6,007 nt of DNA. Origin: Mycobacteriaceae bacterium (lineage in GTDB: Bacteria; Actinomycetota; Actinomycetes; Mycobacteriales; Mycobacteriaceae). This document shows positions 1 through 5,616 of this stretch, piece by piece (the stretch's first letter is position 1; each line of letters begins with the position of its first letter). The stretch spans positions 1 through 6,007 of the forward strand of contig JABFVX010000440.1 of the NCBI GenBank assembly GCA_013362555.1. The letters run 5' to 3'. The notes beneath the pieces were generated by a model that worked only from the letters and a program-made list of their open reading frames with translations, made no database searches and had not been told where the DNA came from. The position numbers and the translations under genes were made by a program.

Positions 1-216
1 GTCGGAGGCATCCGCGGGCCACACGACCACGTGCGCGACCCCGGGCATGATCTCGTGATCGCACCCCGGACACCGGTAGCGCTTCGTCGCCCGACTGCCC
101 GGCACCGTCCGCACGATATACGCTTCGTCGCCGGGTCCCTCCTCGACCCGACGCAGCGCGTCCCCGACGCCCAGCGGCCGCCCATCCCGCTGATCCCTCG
201 GCTTACGTCTCGGCAC
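1..216 (-). CDS. Small zinc-ribbon-like actinobacterial protein (N-terminal 72 residues, cut by window edge)
   Basis: The minus-strand frame is open from a GTG at 216-214 to the window edge, so 72 residues are visible and the C-terminus is missing. An in-frame TAG at 228-226 leaves this GTG as the only nearby start. The N-terminus is basic (VPRRKPRDQRDGRP), then an acidic stretch, then the motif YRCPGCDHEI with Cys49, Cys52 and His54, followed by AHVVVWPAD. A CPxC knuckle with a nearby His suggests half of a zinc site. From memory, short actinobacterial proteins of this type (often labelled 'ATP/GTP-binding protein') continue into a His/Cys-rich HWH..CW-like end that could complete the site; this lies outside the window. 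No biochemical function is known to me. The gene lies downstream of the TIGR03086 gene in the same direction, but a palindromic repeat separates them, so they may not be cotranscribed. Confidence 0.72.
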   Translation of the reverse strand, partial: MPRRKPRDQRDGRPLGVGDALRRVEEGPGDEAYIVRTVPGSRATKRYRCPGCDHEIMPGVAHVVVWPADASD

Positions 217-244
217 GCCCCGATCCTATGCCCGGCCACAATGT

Positions 245-293
245 CCAGAACGACCCACGACGTGCGTTCAACGCAACTCATGGGTCATTCTGG
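245..293. repeat. Palindromic repeat copy 1 (22-5-22 hairpin)
   Basis: Inverted repeat with arms at 245-266 and 272-293 and loop TTCAA; 18 of 22 arm positions pair. The flanks TGT/ACA extend the pairing to 242-296. The outer part of the arm is CCAGAAYGACCC. The inner ten bases differ between arms: ACGACGTGCG on the left against ATGAGTTGCG on the right (read in the same sense). The core begins 16 bases after the stop of the TIGR03086 gene and ends about 28 bases before the next gene's GTG. There is no T-run after the stem, so it is not a classical intrinsic terminator. Confidence 0.9.
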
Positions 294-309
294 ACAGACG
301 CTCACAGGG

Positions 310-894
310 TCAGGGCTGCCACTGGGGGTCTCGGCCGGAGAGGCCGAGGAGGCGGTCGAGGGGCGGGGCGTCGGCGGGGACCGGGACCGCGGGGGCGAAG
401 GGCTTGCCTTCGCCCTGGTAGTCCGGGGTGAGCATCGCCGGGGCGAATTGCAGGGACTGCTCGGCGGCCGCGGCGGGCGGAGACCACGGCCGGTCGAGCG
501 CTCGAGCCAGGTCCCAGCCGTGCATCTGGTACTCCCACAGGATCATGTCCAGCGCGAGTTCGCCCGGCATCGCATTGTCGCCCAGCCAGAGCGGGCGTTG
601 CGCCGCTCCCGCACGGACGGCCGCGCCCATCCGCTCCGCCGCCTCGCGCACCGCGGCGGCCGCGTCGGAGGGGACCTCGTAGTCGTCGATCCCGGCGCGG
701 GCTTTGCCGCCCGGGTCGGCGTATCCGTCCGCGAAGGCAGTGAGCCAGCCCAGGATGTGGTGGCGCAGCCGTTCGACATCGAAATCGCGGCACGGAGTCG
801 GGTCGCCGAGCTGGTCATTGCGCACCTCGCCCATCAGCGCGGCCAGCTGCGCCAGCACCTCGTCGAGAATAGTCATCGTCTCCAGTGAACTCAT
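310..894 (-). CDS. TIGR03086-family metal-binding protein (DinB/mycothiol-dependent isomerase fold)
   Basis: The frame encodes 194 residues from ATG at 894-892 to TGA at 312-310. It resembles the TIGR03086 family, relatives of mycothiol-dependent maleylpyruvate isomerase and the DinB four-helix fold. Family features visible are the N-terminal helix ending in DPTPCRDFDV (31-40), the HHILGW segment with His46, and WEYQMHGWDLARAL around 120-133 with Glu121 and His125. His46 plus an E-x3-H pair matches the His/Glu/His metal triad known in mycothiol-dependent isomerase, so metal binding, and perhaps thiol-dependent chemistry, is plausible. The substrate cannot be told from sequence. The protein should be cytosolic; no signal or membrane segment is seen. 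An AGGTG lies five bases before the chosen ATG. A second ATG at 876-874 (MTILDEV) has GGAG only three bases upstream and is an alternative start. It is divergent from the AraC gene, whose product is a candidate regulator. Confidence 0.85.
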   Translation of the reverse strand: MSSLETMTILDEVLAQLAALMGEVRNDQLGDPTPCRDFDVERLRHHILGWLTAFADGYADPGGKARAGIDDYEVPSDAAAAVREAAERMGAAVRAGAAQRPLWLGDNAMPGELALDMILWEYQMHGWDLARALDRPWSPPAAAAEQSLQFAPAMLTPDYQGEGKPFAPAVPVPADAPPLDRLLGLSGRDPQWQP

Positions 895-924
895 GGCACC
901 TAGGCTATGGCGGTGGCACAGGCT
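894..924. promoter_or_regulatory. Direct repeat in the TIGR03086/AraC divergent region, possible regulator site
   Basis: TGGCAC occurs at 894-899 and again at 914-919, a 20-bp step, and each copy is followed closely by AGGCT (902-906 and 920-924). Direct repeats about two helical turns apart are typical of AraC-family binding sites, and an AraC gene starts just to the right. The first copy overlaps the start codon of the leftward gene. That this is an operator is inference. Confidence 0.3.
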
Positions 925-928
925 CGCG

Positions 929-934
929 ATTGTA
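929..934 (-). promoter_or_regulatory. Candidate -10 box for the TIGR03086 gene
   Basis: Read leftward the hexamer is TACAAT, a good match to the sigma-70-type -10 element, within the only A/T-rich patch of this intergenic region. It lies about 35 bases before the ATG at 894, which leaves room for a short leader. No convincing -35 box is seen 16-18 bases upstream, which is common in actinomycetes. Confidence 0.3.
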
Positions 935-978
935 AAAACGCGACACCCGCCCCCGCGACGACGACCAGGAGTGACGCG

Positions 979-1818
979 ATGGAACCGGTGGACAAGGACA
1001 GCCGCGGCATCCTCGATCCCTGGCTGCTGCAACGCCGCGTGCGCCTCACCCGCTATCCGGCCGGGCCGGAACTGGCCGACGTCATCGACCGGTTCTGGGC
1101 AGTGCGGTGGGATCTGCCCGCGGGCATGCACCACCGGCAGCAGGTGCTGACTCATCCGTGCGCCAACCTCAGCGTCGGCCACGGCGACGCCTCCGCCGCC
1201 GACTTCGACCCGGACCTGATCGAGGCGCGCTGCTCCGGCGTCGCCACGTCCCTTACCGCCCGCACCATGGCGGGCCAGGGGTGGACGGTGGCCGCGATGA
1301 CGCGCCCCGGCGGACTCGGGGCCTTCACCGACGCCCCCGCCGACCTCACCGACCGCGTTGTGGCACTCCAGGCGGCGATCGGCGGCGACGACACGGACCT
1401 TGCCCAGCGCATCGGCGCCGCCCCCACCGAGGCGGCTCGCATCGACCTCCTCGCCGCCGCGCTCACCACGGCCCTGCGCCCCGACCGTCTCGACGGCGCG
1501 CGCCACGTCACCGCCACGGCGCGGCTGATGGAAACCGATCGCTCCCTGCGCACCCTGACCGAGTTGGCCGAGCGCACCGGATCCAGCCCGCGCCGCCTGC
1601 AACGCCAGTTCCGGGAGTACGCCGGCGTGTCCCCGACCTGGGTGCTGCGCCGCTACCGCCTGCTGGAGGCGGCCGAGTCGGCGCGCGACGGCGAACCGGT
1701 GGTCTGGGCCGACGTCGCGGCCGACCTCGGCTACGCCGATCAGGCCCACCTCATCCGCGACTTCCACGCCGCCACCGGCCGCACCCCCGGCGCCTACGCC
1801 GCGGACCAACACCCGTGA
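979..1818 (+). CDS. AraC-family transcriptional regulator with DUF6597-like N-terminus
   Basis: The frame encodes 279 residues. I chose the ATG at 979 because AGGAG at 967-971 lies seven bases upstream and the conserved sequence starts soon after; the frame is open back to an ATG at 907 that lacks a ribosome site. The N-terminal part (about 20-115: RLTRYPAGPELADVIDRFW, then VLTHPCANLSV) matches the DUF6597-type sensing domain found in many actinobacterial AraC proteins. The C-terminal part is an AraC DNA-binding domain with two helix-turn-helix units: one around 190-215 (LTELAERTGSSPRRLQRQF), then GVSPTWVLRRYRL, and a second around 242-265 ending GYADQAHLIRDF, followed by GRTPGAYA. It should act as a cytosolic transcription factor; the ligand is unknown. 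It is divergent from the TIGR03086 gene and may control that gene and itself through the repeat at 894-924. Its stop is followed within four bases by palindromic repeat copy 2. Confidence 0.93.
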   Translation: MEPVDKDSRGILDPWLLQRRVRLTRYPAGPELADVIDRFWAVRWDLPAGMHHRQQVLTHPCANLSVGHGDASAADFDPDLIEARCSGVATSLTARTMAGQGWTVAAMTRPGGLGAFTDAPADLTDRVVALQAAIGGDDTDLAQRIGAAPTEAARIDLLAAALTTALRPDRLDGARHVTATARLMETDRSLRTLTELAERTGSSPRRLQRQFREYAGVSPTWVLRRYRLLEAAESARDGEPVVWADVAADLGYADQAHLIRDFHAATGRTPGAYAADQHP

Positions 1819-1821
1819 CCT

Positions 1822-1870
1822 CCAGAACGACCCGTCACGTGCGGTGGGCGCACGTCACGGGTCGTTCTGG
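1822..1870. repeat. Palindromic repeat copy 2 (22-5-22 hairpin)
   Basis: Arms at 1822-1843 and 1849-1870 with loop GTGGG pair at 21 of 22 positions; the single mismatch is 1836/1856. It has the same CCAGAACGACCC outer arm as the other copies, with inner sequence GTSACGTGCG. It fills the gap between two convergent genes, three bases after the AraC stop and 12 bases after the nucS stop, where a bidirectional terminator or RNA 3'-end stabiliser would be expected. No T-run flanks it. Confidence 0.93.
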
Positions 1871-1882
1871 CGGCGGGAAACG

Positions 1883-2566
1883 TCAGAATAGGAGGAGGTC
1901 GGTGGGTTCGGCGCCGCGGAGAGCGTCGTAATCGAGGATGACGCAGCGGATTCCGCGGTCGGTGGCGAGGGTGCGGGCTTGTGGCTTGATCTGCTGGGCC
2001 GCGAAGACGCCGGTCACCGGGGCCAGCAGCGGGTCGCGGTTGAGCAGCTCCAAGTACCGCGTCAGCTGCTCGACGCCGTCGATCTCGCCGCGGCGCTTGA
2101 TTTCCACCGCCACGGCCGCGCCCGCCGCGTCGCGGCACATCAGGTCCACCGGGCCGATCGCGGTCGGAAACTCACGGCGCACCAGCGTATAGCCCTCGCC
2201 CAAGGTGTCCACGTGGGCGGCGAGCAACTGCTGCAAGTGCGCTTCGACGCCGTCCTTCACCAAGCCCGGGTCCACCCCGAGCTCATGCGCGGAGTCGTGC
2301 TCGATCTCGGTGATGGTGATGCGCAGCTGCTCGCCGCCCTTGTTGGTGACGATCCACAGCCGCTCGCCGTCGTCAGTCTGCTCCTCGACAAGTCGGCACG
2401 GCGGACTCATCCAGTTCAGCGGCTTGTAGGAGCCGCCGTCGGAGTGCACGAGCACCGAGCCGTCGGCCTTCACCATGAGCAGCCTGCGGGCAGGCGGGAG
2501 GTAGGCGGTCAACCTGCCGACGTAGTCAACCTGACAATGGGCTATGACAAGGCGCACCCGAAGCAC
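1883..2566 (-). CDS. nucS: Endonuclease NucS (EndoMS), mismatch-specific DNA repair nuclease
   Basis: The frame encodes 227 residues. NucS/EndoMS cuts both strands at certain mismatches (notably G:T, G:G, T:T) and provides non-canonical mismatch repair in Actinobacteria and some archaea. The N-terminal DNA-binding part carries the family segment YKPLNWMSPP (about 47-56). The C-terminal RecB-like PD-(D/E)XK nuclease domain carries GPVD with Asp141, then VEIK with Glu155 and Lys157, with Glu132 and Gln167 nearby; the D-14-E-2-K spacing fits the family. The last five residues, DLLLF, resemble a sliding-clamp-binding peptide, consistent with clamp-stimulated NucS. I chose GTG at 2566-2564 (then LRVRLVIA) because GGTGGAG at 2582-2576 lies nine bases upstream and mycobacterial NucS, as I recall it, begins MSRVRLVIA with similar length. 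GTG at 2557 is the alternative. It is divergent from a membrane-protein gene and convergent with the AraC gene. No catalytic residue is missing, so it should be active. Confidence 0.97.
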   Translation of the reverse strand: MLRVRLVIAHCQVDYVGRLTAYLPPARRLLMVKADGSVLVHSDGGSYKPLNWMSPPCRLVEEQTDDGERLWIVTNKGGEQLRITITEIEHDSAHELGVDPGLVKDGVEAHLQQLLAAHVDTLGEGYTLVRREFPTAIGPVDLMCRDAAGAAVAVEIKRRGEIDGVEQLTRYLELLNRDPLLAPVTGVFAAQQIKPQARTLATDRGIRCVILDYDALRGAEPTDLLLF

Positions 2567-2575
2567 CCTAGTCCA

Positions 2576-2582
2576 CTCCACC
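2576..2582 (-). promoter_or_regulatory. Ribosome binding site deciding the nucS start
   Basis: Read leftward the sequence is GGTGGAG, ending nine bases before the GTG at 2566. The spacing favours this GTG over the one nine bases further in (2557), for which the gap would be 18 bases. Confidence 0.55.
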
Positions 2583-2603
2583 GGCGACCAGTGCTCGCTT
2601 GCC

Positions 2604-2625
2604 CCTGGGCCGGATTCCGGGCAGG
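2604..2625. promoter_or_regulatory. Interrupted palindrome in the nucS/membrane-protein divergent region
   Basis: The core is CCGGA, T, TCCGG (2610-2620), flanked by CCTG (2604-2607) and CAGG (2622-2625) with short unpaired bases between. It lies in the 69-bp gap between the two divergent starts and covers the AGG (2623-2625) that would serve as ribosome site for the 2636 gene. It could be an operator or an mRNA hairpin limiting initiation. This role is inference. Confidence 0.35.
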
Positions 2626-2635
2626 CTGAACAACC

Positions 2636-3352
2636 ATGAGCTATCCTCCCGCTGGGGGCGGGACTTATCCTGCGCCGTACCAGTCCAACTCGTCGAGCCG
2701 ACTCGGGCCCGCGATCTTCCTCGGCCTCGTCGCCGCCTTCGCCGCGGAGCTCATCACCTCGATCGGGTTGGACTACTGGACGTGGGAAAGCCGGATGGCC
2801 AACGGCAAGGCCCTCGAATGGATGTGGCTGCCGCAGAGCATCGTGGTGGGACTCGTGGCGGGCCTGGTCGCTTTCATCGGCCGCCCGCGCAGCGCCGCTC
2901 CGGGACTGCTGCTCGGCCTGCTCGCCATTCCCGCCGCGCTCGGCGCGGCCTACCTCTCGTTTCCGCTGTTCCAGAAGCTCAAGGGCCGATCGCATGCCTA
3001 CTGGCCCACGCTGTCGGAATTCTTCGACCTGAGCCATTGGCCGTGGCAAACGTGGGCTGGACTCGGCGTGACCGGGCTTGTCCCTATCGCGTTGGGCGCG
3101 CTGCGGGCGAGCGCGGTCCGACGCGGAAGCCCGGCTGCCGGGCCCGTTGCGTGGCAGAGTCCGTATCCGACGCACGCCCACCGCCAGCCGCCGTACTCTC
3201 CGCCGCAGCATCCTGGGCCGCCGCAATACCAGCCGGGACCTCCGCCCGCGCCGCCGCAGCCGGGATATCAGCAGCCACAACAGTTTCCGCCGGGTTATCC
3301 CCATCCGCAGCAGCCGACGCAGCCGGACTGGTGGCACGACCGGAAGGCTTAG
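2636..3352 (+). CDS. Membrane protein of unknown function, four predicted helices and Pro/Gln-rich C-terminal tail
   Basis: I do not recognise a named family. The frame encodes 238 residues from ATG at 2636, with AGG at 2623-2625 ten bases before it. After a short Gly/Pro/Tyr-rich start, hydrophobic segments lie at about 23-45, 66-82, 89-110 and 138-158, so it is an inner-membrane protein. Residues from about 172 to 232 form a tail rich in Pro, Gln, Tyr and Gly (repeats of the kind PPQ, PQYQPG, PQPGYQQPQQ). Such tails are common in actinomycete membrane proteins and are usually disordered and cytoplasmic. Codons in the tail mostly end in G or C, which supports real translation there. It is divergent from nucS, but I see no sequence link to repair. 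The last 269 bases overlap the open frame of the convergent AbrB-type gene. No palindromic repeat follows its stop, unlike the AraC, nucS, TIGR03086 and rhomboid-like genes. Confidence 0.8.
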   Translation: MSYPPAGGGTYPAPYQSNSSSRLGPAIFLGLVAAFAAELITSIGLDYWTWESRMANGKALEWMWLPQSIVVGLVAGLVAFIGRPRSAAPGLLLGLLAIPAALGAAYLSFPLFQKLKGRSHAYWPTLSEFFDLSHWPWQTWAGLGVTGLVPIALGALRASAVRRGSPAAGPVAWQSPYPTHAHRQPPYSPPQHPGPPQYQPGPPPAPPQPGYQQPQQFPPGYPHPQQPTQPDWWHDRKA

Positions 3353-4406
3353 GCACCAGGAACGGCGCGAGCGCGATCATCACGAACAATCGCACGCTCT
3401 GCACTGCTGCGATGAGACCACCGTCGGCGTCGGTGGCCGCCGCGGTCGCCATGACGGCCGTGATCCCGCCCGGCGTCGTCGCCAGATACGCATCGGTGGC
3501 CGGGATTCGGGCCACCCGCGCCACCCACAGCGCGATGCCGGTACAGATCGCGCATACACCGAGAATGCAGGCGCTCGCCATCGGCAGGACGCGCGCCATG
3601 CCGCGCATCTCCGCACGAGTGAACCGCAGACCGATGTCCAACCCCACCAAGGTGAATATCGCCCCACGCACTATTCGCAGCGGAGCCAGCCCATGAATGA
3701 CGCCGACGCCGACCAGCGCGGCCGTCAGCAGCATGGGCCCGAGCAGCAGCGGGGCAGGCAGGCGCAGCGCACGGCCGAGCCAGGATCCAGCGAAAGCGAG
3801 CGCCACCATCACCGCCACTCCGGCGTACGGACGACCGGCCAGCTCCAACACCGCGGGCGCGACCGCCTGCGACACGGGGCCTGAGCCTGCGGCGTTTCCG
3901 TCCGGCTCGTTCGGCGAGCTGAGCATCCACACCATGGCGGGCGCGCTGGCCGCCACGATCGCCACGCGCAGGTACTGCAGAAACGCCACGCGCCGCGGAT
4001 CGGCACCCAGCTCTTCAGCCGCGGCGACTACCGCGGCCGAGCCGCCCGCCAACATTCCGAGGGCCGCGTCCGGCCGAGACATCCGGCCCCACACCACCAG
4101 CACGATGGCTCCCGCCAGACACAGGCATACCGTCGCGGCCGTGATGACCGCGAGCGGCACGAGCCGATCCACCAGCGCCGCGGACGCCGCGAGATTGAGG
4201 TGCCGCCCCATCAAAACGCCCACCAGCGCCTGGGTGGCGCGGCTCACTCCGCCCGGCAGCCGGTACGTGCAGAGGCCCGTCAGCGCCACCACCAGGCCGA
4301 GCCCCAAACCTGCCAGCAACCGCGGAGACGGAACTAAACTACGGGCGGCCTCCCCCACGGCGAAAGCCAACAGGGCCACCGCCGTCACCGTTGCCCAGCA
4401 CCGCAT
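3084..4406 (-). CDS. AbrB-type (PF05145/TIGR03082) duplicated membrane protein with an unusual C-terminal extension
   Basis: The frame gives 440 residues from ATG at 4406 to TAG at 3086-3084. Residues 1-350 are a polytopic membrane protein with the internal duplication of the AbrB/TIGR03082 family. The first half carries LGMLAGGSAAVVAAAEELG and FLQYLRV (116-148); the second half carries YLATTPGGITAVMATAAA and IAAVQSVRLFV (307-342). Many hydrophobic segments run through both halves. Relatives are often mislabelled 'AbrB transcriptional regulator' or 'ammonia monooxygenase'; the real role is probably transport or an envelope function, not DNA binding. The family normally ends near residue 350-380. 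Here residues 352-440 are an Ala/Pro/Gly-rich extension encoded antisense to the neighbour's Pro/Gln tail. Its codons often end in T (GCT, GAT, GGT), unlike the core, so the extension may not reflect selection for protein. The start is uncertain: no clear ribosome site; GTG at 4418 is possible, perhaps leaderless behind TACCAT at 4432-4427. The frame runs up into palindromic repeat copy 3. Confidence 0.82.
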   Translation of the reverse strand: MRCWATVTAVALLAFAVGEAARSLVPSPRLLAGLGLGLVVALTGLCTYRLPGGVSRATQALVGVLMGRHLNLAASAALVDRLVPLAVITAATVCLCLAGAIVLVVWGRMSRPDAALGMLAGGSAAVVAAAEELGADPRRVAFLQYLRVAIVAASAPAMVWMLSSPNEPDGNAAGSGPVSQAVAPAVLELAGRPYAGVAVMVALAFAGSWLGRALRLPAPLLLGPMLLTAALVGVGVIHGLAPLRIVRGAIFTLVGLDIGLRFTRAEMRGMARVLPMASACILGVCAICTGIALWVARVARIPATDAYLATTPGGITAVMATAAATDADGGLIAAVQSVRLFVMIALAPFLVPKPSGRATSPAASAAADGDNPAETVVAADIPAAAARAEVPAGIAAAQDAAAESTAAGGGRASDTDSATQRARQPGFRVGPRSPAARPTR

Positions 4407-4427
4407 TTCGGCACGCACAATACCGAA
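4407..4427. promoter_or_regulatory. Short inverted repeat at the AbrB-type gene start
   Basis: TTCGG at 4407-4411 and CCGAA at 4423-4427 are separated by 11 bases, one helical turn plus, immediately before the ATG at 4406. The pattern could be an operator or a start-proximal mRNA hairpin. Five-base arms are short and chance is not excluded. Confidence 0.2.
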
Positions 4428-4473
4428 TGGTACGCAAAGGATGCCCGCTGAGCCTCCGACACCCCCGCGCCCT

Positions 4474-4530
4474 CCTTCCAGAACGACCCATGGGTTGCGC
4501 CTAACGCAACCCATGGGTCGTTCTGGAAGG
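4474..4530. repeat. Palindromic repeat copy 3 (perfect hairpin)
   Basis: Perfect inverted repeat: arms 4474-4499 and 4505-4530 pair at all 26 positions around loop CCTAA. The family core is 4478-4526. The outer arm is CCAGAACGACCC and the inner arm ATGGGTTGCG, identical on both sides. It begins eight bases after the stop of the rhomboid-like gene and lies about 70 bases before the AbrB-type start. No T-run follows in the direction of the rhomboid-like transcript. Confidence 0.95.
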
Positions 4531-4538
4531 TCCTAGGC

Positions 4539-5276
4539 CTAAGCGAGGAGCAGGCAGGTGGCGCCGAGGCCGATGGCGATCGCCAGGAGAGCGCGGTCCG
4601 GGTGGGTGAAGGGGCGCTTGTCGAGCCACTGGCCGGGGCGTCCCGCGAGCGTGCACATCACGGTGGCCGATACCAGCCCGATCGCGAGTGCCAGCAGGTG
4701 GCCGACGCTGGTGAAGGTTCGGTCCAGCGCGACGCCGAGGCCCGCGACCGCCAGCCAGCTCGCGGCCCACGCCCAGCGCCAGCGGCGCGTCAGCACCGCG
4801 GTGAGCGCGCCGAGCACGGCCATCGCGCCATAGCTCACACCGACGTCTTGCACACGCATCACCGCGTGGGAGATCCAGCCTCGGTCAACGGCGACCATGA
4901 GCCCGCCCGCGACGAGAAGGGTCGCGCCGATGTGGCCGCCGAAGAAGATGGCCACGAGCCGCCGGGTGCCGAACCGCAGCTCAGCCAACGCCAGCAGACA
5001 CGCGAGCACAGGAACGGTGAGCCACACCGGCCCGCCGCCGGTGACGAACGCGCTCGACAGCAGCGTCGCGAGCCTGCCGTTCAGCAGATTGTGCAGATTG
5101 GTGCTCAGGTGGAACAACACCGCCGATCGGCTCGTCTCGCTCGCAAACGACAGCACCGTGCCGATGAGCAACAACGCCGCGCAGTATCCGAGGGTCGCCG
5201 GAATTCGCGGCAGCCGAAGCCGCCGTCGCCACCCGACCCCGACCGGCCGAGTAGCGACTGCTGCTGACGACGACAT
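4539..5276 (-). CDS. Rhomboid-like intramembrane protein with conserved catalytic-type motifs
   Basis: The frame encodes 245 residues from ATG at 5276 to TAG at 4541-4539. Hydrophobic segments lie at about 28-45, 84-100, 106-130, 146-163, 168-184, 190-209 and 228-244, so it is a polytopic membrane protein. Three rhomboid features are visible: an HxxxN motif (His62, Asn66 in NLHNLLNG, as in the oxyanion site of GlpG), a GxSYG motif with Ser148, and His193 in SVGHLLALAIG, giving the expected Ser/His pair in order. It fits the divergent actinobacterial rhomboid-like family rather than classic GlpG. Serine-protease activity is possible; substrate unknown. A GGAG sits only two bases before the ATG, so the ribosome site is poor, but no better in-frame start is seen. 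It lies upstream of the AbrB-type gene in the same direction, with palindromic repeat copy 3 between them. Confidence 0.82.
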   Translation of the reverse strand: MSSSAAVATRPVGVGWRRRLRLPRIPATLGYCAALLLIGTVLSFASETSRSAVLFHLSTNLHNLLNGRLATLLSSAFVTGGGPVWLTVPVLACLLALAELRFGTRRLVAIFFGGHIGATLLVAGGLMVAVDRGWISHAVMRVQDVGVSYGAMAVLGALTAVLTRRWRWAWAASWLAVAGLGVALDRTFTSVGHLLALAIGLVSATVMCTLAGRPGQWLDKRPFTHPDRALLAIAIGLGATCLLLA

Positions 5277-5441
5277 AACTCCATCATGCCACCGCGCAAG
5301 CGCCGCTCACTTGGCAGCCGGGACCACGGCTGTGGCTTGAATTGCGAAGCCGGTCCGGTTTACGCCATGGCTCACGGTCCGTGACGGCAGCTGGCCGCCG
5401 CCTCGGCATCTGCGTTGTGTCGTGCGCCCGCACCTCGGCGG
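5277..5441. other. Intergenic stretch upstream of the rhomboid-like gene, no convincing gene
   Basis: I see no ORF here with family resemblance on either strand. Two small inverted repeats are present: CAGCCG/CGGCTG at 5315-5320 and 5327-5332, and TCACGG, T, CCGTGA at 5372-5384. Either could be a regulator site for the rhomboid-like gene, but both are short. No clear -10/-35 pair stands out. Confidence 0.4.
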
Positions 5442-5567
5442 GTCGGGTTGCTGCTCTGGGGAGCGCACAGACACGCAATGTTGGTGGAGAGTGTGTGGTC
5501 TGCGTATCCGTAAACCCACGCAGCAGTCGCATGCGTTCTGTTCGGCCGCATCAGCTCTAATGCCTGT

Positions 5568-5616
5568 CCAGAATGACTCGTGGGGTGCGTTGAGCGCACG
5601 TCACGTCTCTTTCTGG
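5568..5616. repeat. Palindromic repeat copy 4, inside tandem unit 1
   Basis: Arms 5568-5589 and 5595-5616 with loop TTGAG; 17 of 22 positions pair. The left inner arm is GTGGGGTGCG, the right one (same sense) GTGACGTGCG. The 22-5-22 layout and CCAGAA/TTCTGG ends identify it as the same family as the copies beside genes, but more decayed. Confidence 0.85.

Noticed and set aside
31..888. Plus-strand ORF of 285 codons
   Set aside because: It crosses the zinc-ribbon gene, a palindrome and the TIGR03086 gene in antisense and has no family resemblance.
907..978. ATG at 907 as start of the AraC-family protein
   Set aside because: No ribosome site, and the added residues lie in the control region; ATG 979 has AGGAG at good spacing.
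895..1812. Minus-strand frame extending the TIGR03086 protein upstream to 1812
   Set aside because: It is the antisense shadow of the AraC gene; the family protein begins at ATG 894 or 876.
2567..3337. N-terminal extension of the nucS frame to 3337
   Set aside because: The extension is antisense to the membrane protein, is Arg-rich shadow sequence, and NucS has a normal length from GTG 2566.
4407..4514. ATG at 4514 as start of the AbrB-type protein
   Set aside because: It lies inside the perfect palindrome, has no ribosome site and adds 36 residues without family character; ATG 4406 or GTG 4418 fits better.
245..4530. Palindromes as standard rho-independent terminators
   Set aside because: Stems are strong but no T-run follows any copy on either strand; a T-less terminator remains possible, so they are listed as repeats.
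5480..5560. tRNA or structured RNA in the tandem unit
   Set aside because: CTGCGT/ACGCAG can form a small stem, but unit 2 breaks it without compensation and no cloverleaf forms.
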